Below are positions 1 through 6,763 of a DNA stretch of 6,826 nucleotides, piece by piece; positions within the stretch are counted from its first letter, which is position 1, and the number at the start of each line of letters is the position of its first letter. The DNA comes from Deltaproteobacteria bacterium RBG_13_61_14 (lineage in GTDB: Bacteria; RBG-13-61-14), in assembly GCA_001797815.1 (NCBI GenBank), contig MGQK01000005.1:1-6826 (forward strand). Direction: 5' to 3'. The position numbers and the translations under genes were made by a program. Under the pieces are notes generated by a model that was not told the DNA's origin, searched no databases, and saw nothing but the letters and a program-made list of their open reading frames with translations.

Positions 1-2271
1 CAGGAACTGCTTTCCGAGCACGGCTTCCATTTTCAATTGCTTGAAGATTTTCAGGCGCTGGAAAATCTACCCGTTGCCTCGCGACAGATCGTCACCGGCC
101 AGATCCGCCGGGGTTTTCGTCTGCCCTCGCCCGGGCTGGCGGTGGTCACCGAGGAGGAGATCTTCGGAGAAAAAATCCGGCCCCGGCTCCGCCGCGAGCG
201 GATGGGCGAGCTGATCCAGGACTTGAGCGACCTTTCCGAAGGCGACCCGGTGGTGCACCTGGATCACGGCATCGGACTTTACCGGGGCCTGATCTCCCTG
301 GCCGTCCAGGCGCTGGGGGAATGGGATTACCTCCGGCTGCGGGAGCGGCCGCGAATCCGGGAGGACTGCCTGGTCCTGGAATACCGCGACGGCGATAAGC
401 TCTACCTGCCGGTGCACCGGCTTAACCTGATCCAGAAATACCGCGGCCCGGACGAGGCGGCGCCGGTCCTGGACAAGCTGGGCGGCGAGGCCTGGGAAAA
501 AACCAAGCAGAAGGTGCGCCGGGCGCTCCTGGAGATGGCGGAGGAACTCCTGGAAATCCACGCCGCCCGCCAGGTCTTCCCCGGCCATGCCTACTCGCCG
601 CCGGGCCATGAGTTCCGGGAGTTCGAGGCCGGCTTCGAGTATGAAGAGACCCCGGACCAGCTCCAGGCGATTGAGGACGTGCTCGAAGACTTGCAGCAGG
701 CCCGGCCCATGGACCGGCTGGTCTGCGGCGACGTGGGCTACGGCAAGACCGAGGTGGCGATCCGGGCCGCCTTCAAGGTCGCCATGGAAGGCAGGCAGGT
801 GGCGGTGCTGGTGCCGACCACCATCCTGGCCCAACAGCATTTTCAGACTTTTTCCCGCCGGCTCCAGCCCTACCCGATCGAGATCCGCGTGCTCTCCCGC
901 TTCCGCACCGCCAAAGAGCAAAAGGAAACTCTGCGGGAATTGAAAAGCGGAAAGGTGGATATCGTGATCGGAACCCACCGCTTGCTTTCCAAAGACGTCG
1001 AGTTCCACGACCTCGGCCTGGCGGTGGTGGATGAAGAACACCGCTTCGGCGTGGCCGACAAGGAGAAGCTGAAAAAGCTCAAGAAAACCGTGGACGTGCT
1101 CACGCTCACCGCCACTCCCATCCCCCGCACCCTCAACCTTTCCCTGCTCGGACTCCGCGATCTTTCCATCATGGACACCCCGCCGGCCGACCGCCAGGCC
1201 ATCCACACCGAACTCGCCCGCTTCGATCCCCAGTTGATCCGGGAAGCGGTCCTGCGCGAGTTCCGGCGCCAGGGCCAGGTCTTTTACGTGCTCAACCGGG
1301 TCCAGGAGATCGAGTCCATGGCCGGCTTCCTGCGCCGCCTCATCCCCGAGGCCAGGCTCGCCTTCGCTCACGGTCAGATGCACGAGCGCTCCCTGGAAAA
1401 GGTGATGCGCGAGTTCGTGGAAAAGAAATACGACCTCCTCGTCACCACGGCCATCATCGAGTCGGGCCTGGATATCCCCAGCGCCAACACCATGCTCGTG
1501 CACCGCGCCGACCAGTTCGGCCTGGCCCAACTTTACCAGTTGCGCGGCCGCATCGGGCGGAGCAAGGAACGCGGTTACGCCTATTTCCTGATCCCGGGGC
1601 CCGGCCTGATCACCCCGGAGGCGGCCAAGCGGCTCAAGGCCCTCAAGGAGTTCACCGAACTCGGCTCCGGCTTCCGCCTGGCCGGCCACGACCTCCAGAT
1701 CCGCGGGGCCGGCAACATCCTCGGCCGGCAGCAATCCGGCCACCTCGCGCGCGTGGGCTTCGAGCTTTTCTCCCAACTGCTCAACGAGGCGATTCAGAAG
1801 CTCAAAGGCGAGGAGGTTCTGCCGGAGATCGAGCCGGAATTGAAGCTCCAGGTGCCGGCCTATCTGCCCGAGAGTTACATCCCCTCGGCCAAGGAGCGGC
1901 TCTCCTGGTATAAGCGGTTTTCCATGGTCAAGGAGGAGAGCGAGATCAAGGATCTGCGGGAGGAGTTGCTTGACCGCTACGGTCCGCGGCCGGAGGAAGT
2001 GGAGAACCTGGCCCAGGTCATGGCCATCAAGGCCCTGCTCAAGAAAGTCCGGGCCTTGGGCGTTGAATACAATGGCCAGATGATCGGACTGAACCTCGGC
2101 GCCGAGGCCCGGGTGGACCCGGACCGGGTCCTGGCCCTGGTCCACTCCGCGGCCAAGCGCTTTCGGCTCACCCCGGACCACCGCCTCTATGCCCGACACG
2201 CCTTCTCCGAGCCGGCCGCCCTTTTCGCGGAAGTGAAACAGCTCTTGAACCAGATCGCCCCGGTGCGGTAA
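1..2271 (+). CDS. mfd: Transcription-repair coupling factor Mfd (5'-truncated by window edge)
   Basis: Mfd is a cytoplasmic ATP-driven DNA translocase that removes RNA polymerase stalled at lesions and recruits UvrA for nucleotide excision repair. The frame is open from base 1, and 756 residues are visible. Family members are about 1150 residues, so about 400 N-terminal residues (the UvrB-like module and most of domain 3) lie outside the window. Numbering from the first visible codon, the RNA-polymerase-interacting (CarD/TRCF-like) domain spans about 78-155. The linker helix starts at W165. The helicase core shows Walker A GDVGYGKT (243-250), DEEH (344-347), TATPIPRT (370-377) and QLRGRIGR (513-520). 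The TRG translocation motif follows at about 555-582, and the C-terminal TRCF domain (D7) occupies about 610-715. All key residues are present and the stop is TAA. About 15 extra residues appear in the RNAP-binding domain near 106-121. RecG is excluded because it lacks the CarD-like and C-terminal TRCF domains. Confidence 0.97.
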   Translation, partial: QELLSEHGFHFQLLEDFQALENLPVASRQIVTGQIRRGFRLPSPGLAVVTEEEIFGEKIRPRLRRERMGELIQDLSDLSEGDPVVHLDHGIGLYRGLISLAVQALGEWDYLRLRERPRIREDCLVLEYRDGDKLYLPVHRLNLIQKYRGPDEAAPVLDKLGGEAWEKTKQKVRRALLEMAEELLEIHAARQVFPGHAYSPPGHEFREFEAGFEYEETPDQLQAIEDVLEDLQQARPMDRLVCGDVGYGKTEVAIRAAFKVAMEGRQVAVLVPTTILAQQHFQTFSRRLQPYPIEIRVLSRFRTAKEQKETLRELKSGKVDIVIGTHRLLSKDVEFHDLGLAVVDEEHRFGVADKEKLKKLKKTVDVLTLTATPIPRTLNLSLLGLRDLSIMDTPPADRQAIHTELARFDPQLIREAVLREFRRQGQVFYVLNRVQEIESMAGFLRRLIPEARLAFAHGQMHERSLEKVMREFVEKKYDLLVTTAIIESGLDIPSANTMLVHRADQFGLAQLYQLRGRIGRSKERGYAYFLIPGPGLITPEAAKRLKALKEFTELGSGFRLAGHDLQIRGAGNILGRQQSGHLARVGFELFSQLLNEAIQKLKGEEVLPEIEPELKLQVPAYLPESYIPSAKERLSWYKRFSMVKEESEIKDLREELLDRYGPRPEEVENLAQVMAIKALLKKVRALGVEYNGQMIGLNLGAEARVDPDRVLALVHSAAKRFRLTPDHRLYARHAFSEPAALFAEVKQLLNQIAPVR

Positions 2272-2288
2272 GGCCGCAACCAACGCTC

Positions 2289-2326
2289 TTTCCCGTGAAC
2301 GTGAATGTTTCCGTGAACGTCAACGG
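2289..2326. repeat. Imperfect direct repeat, TTTCC(C)GTGAACGT unit, two copies
   Basis: Two adjacent copies of TTTCC(C)GTGAACGT begin at 2289 and 2308. Each is followed by a short diverged tail (GAATG and CAACGG). They lie 17 bases past the mfd stop codon. The unit looks like a fragment of the GTGAACG-type low-complexity repeats seen in some environmental genomes; that comparison comes from memory. Confidence 0.6.
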
Positions 2327-2365
2327 ATAGGCATGAGGCTGGAGGCTTCAGAATCTTAACCCTGA

Positions 2366-2428
2366 CACCCTGCCACCCTGCACCTCCTCGAATCACTGTC
2401 CACTGTGCACTGTTCACCGTCCACTGCT
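2366..2428. repeat. Degenerate CAC(C/T)-type heptamer array
   Basis: From 2394 to 2428 there are five head-to-tail heptamers without gaps: CACTGTC, CACTGTG, CACTGTT, CACCGTC and CACTGCT. Just upstream, CACCCTGC and CACCCTG (2366-2380) look like diverged members of the same tract, separated by a short unrelated stretch. The heptamer length keeps no reading frame constant and no gene overlaps it, so this is a non-coding short tandem repeat. Confidence 0.7.
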
Positions 2429-2450
2429 GGAGGTGTCAAGTGTCAGGTAG

Positions 2451-2473
2451 CCGCGACCGCTCCTCGGTCGCGG
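2451..2473. repeat. Perfect 9-bp GC hairpin (REP-like)
   Basis: CCGCGACCG (2451-2459) and CGGTCGCGG (2465-2473) are exact reverse complements around the five-base loop CTCCT. No T-run follows on either strand, so it does not look like an ordinary intrinsic terminator. It could be a dispersed REP-like palindrome, or could block readthrough or exonucleases at the 3' ends of the two convergent transcripts. Which of these applies cannot be told from one copy. Confidence 0.6.
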
Positions 2474-2511
2474 ATCCAAGGGATGCTGAAGCTGGTCGGG
2501 CCAGGAGGAAC

Positions 2512-2538
2512 CCCGCCGGAATCCGGTCGCCGGGCGGG
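2512..2538 (+). terminator. GC-rich hairpin, weak candidate terminator for mfd
   Basis: CCCGCCGG (2512-2519) can pair with CCGGGCGGG (2530-2538), with one bulged G and a ten-base loop. The bases after it (TCAATTAATTTATA) are AT-rich but not a T-tract. It lies about 240 bases downstream of the mfd stop codon. It may terminate poorly or simply be another REP-like palindrome. Confidence 0.25.
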
Positions 2539-2586
2539 TCAATTAATTTATACAAATAGGTAAAGTTTAAAATTTAGCGCTGACCC
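2536..2586. repeat. AT-rich 51-bp block bounded by inverted GGGTCA
   Basis: GGGTCA (2536-2541) and TGACCC (2581-2586) are inverted copies. Between them lies a 39-base core with only 8 G or C bases, in strong contrast to the GC-rich surroundings. The palindrome AGCGCT (2576-2581) overlaps the right end. The block ends 8 bases from the DUF3604 stop codon. Outer ends of the GGGGTCAG type occur on REP elements mobilised by IS200/IS605-like transposases, so this could be a transposase-less remnant. That identification is an inference. Confidence 0.4.
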
Positions 2587-2594
2587 CCTCTCAG

Positions 2595-4763
2595 CTACCG
2601 GCGGGTCACGTAAACCGGCGAGGTCCAGGCCCGCTCTTCGCAAGAGCCGGCGGGATTATTCACATCCGTGTAACAGTCGTCAGCAATGCTCTTGAGCGGC
2701 GCCGGCGGCGAGCCGTCCTGGGGGGTGGTCCTGAGGTTGAGTTCCTCGGGCGAGGGAGCGGCGCCGTTGCAAGTCTTTGCGGACCGGAGCAAGGCCGCGG
2801 GGTTGCAGTTGTAGCCCTCGGTCGGCTCCTGGATCACCCGGAAATAATAGGCCACCGTCCGGCCCGGCGGCTCCTGGATAAAGTCCGGGTCGGTCCAGGA
2901 CCACTCGATCTGCGCCGCGTCAAACCGCTCCACCTGATACGGATCAAAGATCAGCCCGGCGGGATTGTCCGCGCGGTAGCGCAGGTCCGGCTGGTCCGCC
3001 TCCTGGGGGGTCAGGGGCTGGCGGATCTTGACCACCTCGATCCTTGCGATCTTCACCCTCTCGTCCAACGGCCGAAAGCACTGGGCAAAACAAACCTCGC
3101 GAAATTCATCCTCGGACAGGTTCTGCCGGATCTCCGGCTCTTCCGCATAAGGGCAGGTCGGGTCTTCCTGCAGAGCGCCCCGGGCCCGCAGGTAAAAGAC
3201 CGGGTTCCTCTGCGAAACCGTCTCCGCGCCCATCTCCACGATTTCCCGTCCTTCTTCCTCCACCACCGCCCGCAGCCAAACCTCGATCCGGGCCCCGGTG
3301 GTGCCGTAGGTGCGGCGAGCAAACAGGTTTTGCCACAAGTCCTCCCGCGTGCGGCGGGGCGAGATGATCGCCACCAGCCCGCCCGGGTTCAGGTAATTGG
3401 CGATCCGCTCGAACTGGGTGGTCTGGAAAGCAAAGTTGCCCACGCCAAAACCCGGTGAATGCAATTCGGCAAAGCGCTTGACCTCTTTCACGCTCCCGGG
3501 CATGGCCGAGTGGTTGTCGGTGCTGGCCACGAAACCGAAACGGTAATAAAGCGGATCCTCCCCCTCGGCAAAATAGCCGGTGGCCAGGGCCTGCTGCACC
3601 GAGCACTGCGGACGGTAAACCGAGGCGGGCTGGTAGCAGTCCAGGCATTGGTCGCAGGCGCCCCACTCTTCCGCCTTGACCTCGGCCGGCCGGTCGCGGA
3701 ACTCCGGCTTGAGCTCTTTCTTCTCTCCGGGGGAAAGGAAGCCGGCAAAAGGAACTCCGCTTTCCTTGGCCCGGTCCATCTCGCGCCGGCAAAACTCGGA
3801 GTCCGGGTCCTGGCAGCGGGCCTTCACGATCTCGCCCGCCCTAAAGCAGCACGGCTCAAAACTCGCGTTCGGCTCCGAGCAGACCTTGCGACAAGCCTTG
3901 GCGTTCTCGCGGCAGGTCTTCAGGTCCACCTCCTGGCCCTCCAGGTAATAGCGATACTCGGGATGCAGGGGCCGATACTGCTCGGAGTTGCCGTGCTGGG
4001 AATAAACCTCGATGGCCCGCTGCAGGTCCGGGTCATGGTCGCGGGGGTTGAGCTGCGCCGGCCAGTCGGTGAACATGTTGGGCGTGATCGAGAGCCAGTC
4101 GGTGCGCGGGTCGGTAAGCTGGCCCCAGGCGTTGCCGTGGGGGATGACGATGGTCGCGCAGCCGGTCCCGCTCCGGGTGCAGGTCCGACGCAGGTAGTCG
4201 AACAGCTCGCCCGGGGTGCGGGTGATCGCCTCCTGCCCGGTATAGCGGCCGCGGAGATAAGCGGTCACCAGGCCGGGCCCGAGGAAGCCGCGGTAACAGC
4301 GGGCGGCCTGGGCGGGGAGCAGGTTGGGATCATCATATTTCATGATCACGTTCTTGTGGCCCCAGGGCTTTTGCTGGGTCCACTCCCAGCCGGGAAAAAC
4401 CACGATGGCAGGATCGCCGTTGCCGTCGAGGCTCCGGCCCGCGGCCTCGTTCATGGCCCGGGCCGTGGCGATCGCGTCCTTCCAGTAATCGGCGTTGGTG
4501 AGCATCTCGGAGTGGTCGGTGAAGGCGACAAAATCCAGCTTGGCGCAATAAAGGGCGAAGATGCCGGCCTCCTTCAGGTAGCGGCCCCGGGTCCAGCCGC
4601 TCGCCCAGGCGTCCAGCGAATAGGCGGTGTGCACGTGCAAGTCGCCCCAGTAAATTGAGCCGGCCGGCTCCTTCCAGACATCCTCTTCTGCATAGGCCAA
4701 CCCGGACAGAAAGGCGAGCAGGAGAGCAACTCGCGTAACCCTGATCCCAAACCTTCGCGCCAT
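2595..4763 (-). CDS. Exported DUF3604 (PHP-like) domain protein with cysteine-rich insert
   Basis: A 722-residue protein with a Sec signal peptide: a basic start (RR at 3-4, R8, R11), a hydrophobic stretch 12-22, and a likely signal peptidase I site after AYA (residue 25). The mature protein should be periplasmic or secreted. It matches DUF3604, a family related to PHP metal-dependent hydrolases with no firmly established reaction. Visible family motifs are GDLHVHTAYS (H43, H45), FTDHSE (D83, H84), PGWEW (E127), GHKNV (136-139), PHGN (H209), HGNSE (257-261), STDNHSAMPGS (D416, H418), RRTYGTTG (near 485), the WTDPDF and YYFRV region (about 625-640), and a terminal WTSPVYV. The His/Asp set is consistent with a bound metal centre. 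The mature protein has 22 cysteines, 11 of them between C284 and C387, and no CxxCH haem site, so disulfides or extra metal binding are possible. It follows the carbamoyltransferase after 30 bp behind a strong ribosome binding site, which supports this start. The substrate is unknown. Confidence 0.92.
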   Translation of the reverse strand: MARRFGIRVTRVALLLAFLSGLAYAEEDVWKEPAGSIYWGDLHVHTAYSLDAWASGWTRGRYLKEAGIFALYCAKLDFVAFTDHSEMLTNADYWKDAIATARAMNEAAGRSLDGNGDPAIVVFPGWEWTQQKPWGHKNVIMKYDDPNLLPAQAARCYRGFLGPGLVTAYLRGRYTGQEAITRTPGELFDYLRRTCTRSGTGCATIVIPHGNAWGQLTDPRTDWLSITPNMFTDWPAQLNPRDHDPDLQRAIEVYSQHGNSEQYRPLHPEYRYYLEGQEVDLKTCRENAKACRKVCSEPNASFEPCCFRAGEIVKARCQDPDSEFCRREMDRAKESGVPFAGFLSPGEKKELKPEFRDRPAEVKAEEWGACDQCLDCYQPASVYRPQCSVQQALATGYFAEGEDPLYYRFGFVASTDNHSAMPGSVKEVKRFAELHSPGFGVGNFAFQTTQFERIANYLNPGGLVAIISPRRTREDLWQNLFARRTYGTTGARIEVWLRAVVEEEGREIVEMGAETVSQRNPVFYLRARGALQEDPTCPYAEEPEIRQNLSEDEFREVCFAQCFRPLDERVKIARIEVVKIRQPLTPQEADQPDLRYRADNPAGLIFDPYQVERFDAAQIEWSWTDPDFIQEPPGRTVAYYFRVIQEPTEGYNCNPAALLRSAKTCNGAAPSPEELNLRTTPQDGSPPAPLKSIADDCYTDVNNPAGSCEERAWTSPVYVTRR

Positions 4764-4765
4764 AG

Positions 4766-4774
4766 CCCCTCCTT
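4766..4774 (-). promoter_or_regulatory. Strong Shine-Dalgarno sequence of the DUF3604 gene
   Basis: The minus strand reads AAGGAGGGG, ending two bases before the ATG. The AGGAGG core is within normal distance of the start. It fixes the start codon just ahead of the signal peptide and allows independent initiation on a shared transcript. Confidence 0.85.
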
Positions 4775-4793
4775 GTTCTTGAGCGCGCGGGAA

Positions 4794-6611
4794 TTAATCC
4801 GGCGGGAACTCCTTTTGCCAATCGCCCTTTTCCTGCCAGGCCGGCTGCCGGGTTTTGTCGAGCAAGAAGGAACCCATGACCAGGTAGTCCATCTGGGTGC
4901 GCATGAAGCACTGGTAAGCGTGCTCGGGCGTGCAGACAATGGGCTCGCCCCGCACGTTGAAAGAGGTATTGATGATCACCGGACACCCGGTCAGCTCCTG
5001 GAAGGTCTTGATCGTGTCGTAATAGAGCGGGTTGTCTTCCCGCTTCACGGTCTGGAGCCGGGCCGAATAGTCCACGTGGGTAACGGCCGGAACCTCGGAA
5101 CGGACCACCTTGAGCTGGTCCAGGCCAAACAGCTTCTTCTGGTCCCGGCTCATGGCCTTGCGCTTATCGTCCCGCACGTAAGCGGTGAGCAGCATATACG
5201 GGCTTTCGCCCTTGAAATCAAAATAATTGGGCGCTTCTTCCATCAGCACCGTGGGCGCGAAGGGCCGGAAGCTCTCGCGGAACTTGATCTTTTTATTCAT
5301 TACGGTTTGCATGGCCGGCGAGCGGGCGTCGCCCAGGATGCTGCGCGAGCCCAAGGCCCGGGGCCCGAACTCCAGCCGGCCCTGGAACCACCCCACCACT
5401 TTTTCCTCCGCGATCAGCCGCGCCACTTCCCGGGGCAGCGCTTCCGGCGGGAGCCGGCGATAGGGGATATGGTTCTCCTGCAAATAACGCTCGATCTCCC
5501 GGTCGCTGAAGGCCGGGCCCAGGTAGCTCGCCTTTTGCTTGTCCCGGAGGTTGTCGGCCGGCCGGGGCTTCCCCAGGTAGCGGTGCCAGGCGTAGAGCGC
5601 GGCCCCGAGCGCGCCGCCGGCGTCGCCGGCCGCGGGCTGGATCCAGATTTGCTCGAACGGCCCCTCGCGGAGGATCTTGCCGTTGCCCACGCAGTTGAGG
5701 GCCACGCCGCCGGCCAGGCACAGTCGCTTCATCCCGGTCTTCTGGCGCACGTGGCGCGCCATCTTGAGCATGATCTCTTCGGTCACCGCCTGGACCGAGG
5801 CGGCCAGGTCCATCTCCCGCTGGGTCATGGGGCCTTCGGGCCGGCGCGGCGGGCCGCCGAAGAGCCGGGCGAAGCGGCGGTTGGTCATGGTCAGGCCGAT
5901 CATGTAGTTGAAATATTTGAGGTTGAGCTTGAAGGAACCGTCCTCCTTGACGTCAATCAACTCGCGCTTGATCACTTCCACGTAGCGCGGCTCGCCGTAA
6001 GGCGCCAGGCCCATGAGCTTGTATTCTCCGGAGTTGACCTTGAACCCGGTGAAGTAGGTGAACGCGGAATAGAGCAGGCCCAACGAGTGCGGGAACTTGA
6101 TCTCGGCCAGGATCTTGAGGGAGTTGCCCTGGCCCAGGCCAAAGCTGGTGGTAGTCCACTCGCCGACCCCGTCCAGGGTCATGAACGCCGCTTCTTCGAA
6201 AGGCGAGGGATAAAAGGCCGAGGCGGCGTGGGAATAGTGGTGCTCCGGGAAAAGGATCTTGCCCTGATAGCCGATCTCCTCTTCCAGGATCGCCCGGATC
6301 CAGAGCTTGCGCTTGAGCCACAGGGGCATGGCCAAAAGGAAGCTCTGGATCCCGGCCGGGGCAAAACTCAGGTAGGTCTGGAGCAGGCGCTCGAATTTGA
6401 TGAAGGGCTTGTCGTAAAAAGCGACCAGATTAAGGTCGGCCGCCGAGATTTGGGCCGCTTCCAGGCAATAGCGGATGGCGTGGATGGGATATTCGGGGTC
6501 GTGCTTCTTGCGGGTGAAGCGCTCTTCCTGCGCCGCGGCCACAACCTCGCCGTCGCTGAGGAGCGCGGCCGCGCTGTCATGGTAAAAGGCGGAGATGCCC
6601 AGGATATCCAT
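4794..6611 (-). CDS. NodU/CmcH-family O-carbamoyltransferase
   Basis: A complete 605-residue cytoplasmic enzyme of the family that includes TobZ, NodU, CmcH and GdmN. These transfer a carbamoyl group from carbamoyl phosphate, through a carbamoyl-adenylate made with ATP, to a hydroxyl group of an antibiotic, Nod factor or other metabolite. The N-terminal Kae1-like ASKHA domain starts at once (ILGISAFYHDSAAALL, 3-18) and continues with QEERFTRKKHD (28-38). It carries the metal-binding HHYSH (H124, H128), the TLDGVGE loop (145-151) and LAGGVALNC (299-307). The C-terminal domain has QGRLEFGPRALGSRS (410-424) and NTSFNVRGEP (548-557). Length and motif order are normal, with no frameshift or missing key residue. 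The family's usual N-terminus coincides with this ATG, although no good Shine-Dalgarno sequence precedes it. It is the first gene of the pair with the exported DUF3604 protein 30 bp downstream. The acceptor substrate cannot be read from the sequence. No glycosyltransferase, polyketide or Nod gene lies in the window to suggest one. Confidence 0.95.
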   Translation of the reverse strand: MDILGISAFYHDSAAALLSDGEVVAAAQEERFTRKKHDPEYPIHAIRYCLEAAQISAADLNLVAFYDKPFIKFERLLQTYLSFAPAGIQSFLLAMPLWLKRKLWIRAILEEEIGYQGKILFPEHHYSHAASAFYPSPFEEAAFMTLDGVGEWTTTSFGLGQGNSLKILAEIKFPHSLGLLYSAFTYFTGFKVNSGEYKLMGLAPYGEPRYVEVIKRELIDVKEDGSFKLNLKYFNYMIGLTMTNRRFARLFGGPPRRPEGPMTQREMDLAASVQAVTEEIMLKMARHVRQKTGMKRLCLAGGVALNCVGNGKILREGPFEQIWIQPAAGDAGGALGAALYAWHRYLGKPRPADNLRDKQKASYLGPAFSDREIERYLQENHIPYRRLPPEALPREVARLIAEEKVVGWFQGRLEFGPRALGSRSILGDARSPAMQTVMNKKIKFRESFRPFAPTVLMEEAPNYFDFKGESPYMLLTAYVRDDKRKAMSRDQKKLFGLDQLKVVRSEVPAVTHVDYSARLQTVKREDNPLYYDTIKTFQELTGCPVIINTSFNVRGEPIVCTPEHAYQCFMRTQMDYLVMGSFLLDKTRQPAWQEKGDWQKEFPPD

Positions 6612-6646
6612 GCTTTTAAAAATATCACGAAACCGGGGGACTCACA

Positions 6647-6763
6647 ATGAAAGCCCAGATTCCGGGTGTGCGACATAAATGGCGGGATTTCGTGGGCCTT
6701 TGTAGGGACATAAATGGTGGGATTTCGTGGGCCTTGGTAGGGGCGTCTATCTATGAAAGCCCA
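6647..6763. repeat. 11-bp word ATGAAAGCCCA repeated at both sides of the 35-bp repeats
   Basis: ATGAAAGCCCA occurs at 6647-6657 and again at 6753-6763, in the same orientation, 106 bases apart. The pair flanks the tandem 35-bp repeats. It could be a target-site duplication around an inserted block, the edges of a larger duplication, or chance. The flanking bases beyond the word diverge. Confidence 0.5.
6672..6741. repeat. Two tandem 35-bp direct repeats upstream of the carbamoyltransferase
   Basis: Copies at 6672-6706 and 6707-6741 are directly adjacent and match at 33 of 35 positions. The differences are C/T at 6683 versus 6718, and T/G at 6701 versus 6736. Each begins GACATAAATGG and ends with GTAGG. 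They start 60 bases upstream of the carbamoyltransferase start codon. The 35-bp period is not a multiple of three, so they are unlikely to be coding. They may be protein-binding sites in the control region or part of a dispersed repeat. The bases just before 6672 (TGTGC) faintly resemble the unit's end, hinting at a decayed earlier copy. Confidence 0.85.

Larger units (their letters stand above)
2272..2594. other. Gene-free convergent intergenic gap rich in short repeats
   Basis: This 323-base gap lies between the stop codons of mfd (+) and the DUF3604 gene (-). No open frame in it has a family-like sequence. It holds, in order, a GTGAACGT direct repeat, a CAC-type heptamer array, a GTGTCA-A-GTGTCA doublet (2433-2445), a perfect 9-bp hairpin, a second GC-rich hairpin and an AT-rich block with inverted ends. 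The pile-up of unrelated repeat types suggests a spot that tolerates insertions. There is no strong hairpin-plus-T-tract terminator for either gene. Confidence 0.7.

Noticed and set aside
67-2283. 738-codon open frame on the minus strand antisense to mfd
   Set aside because: It shares codon boundaries with mfd, so stops could arise only from TTA, CTA or TCA codons, which mfd avoids after position 69. The translation has no family motifs, whereas the sense frame is unmistakably Mfd.
2187-2417. 76-codon minus-strand frame across the mfd end and the repeat gap
   Set aside because: It is composed of antisense mfd and short repeats, with no ribosome binding site or protein-like features.
3648-3656. 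Iron-sulfur ferredoxin-like motif from CxxCxxC (C370-C376) in the DUF3604 protein
   Set aside because: The fourth cysteine with ferredoxin spacing is absent and the protein is Sec-exported, so a classical ferredoxin cluster is not supported.
3459-4658. 399-codon open frame on the plus strand antisense to the DUF3604 gene
   Set aside because: In register with the real gene's codons and lacking any motif; it is a shadow of the DUF3604 coding sequence.
4773-6650. 625-codon open frame on the plus strand antisense to the carbamoyltransferase
   Set aside because: Same in-register antisense effect of high-GC codon use. The translation is rich in His, Gly, Leu and Val with no recognisable domain, while the minus strand has full family motifs.
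6672-6741. CRISPR array
   Set aside because: The two 35-bp copies are directly adjacent with no spacer, and no cas gene is present.
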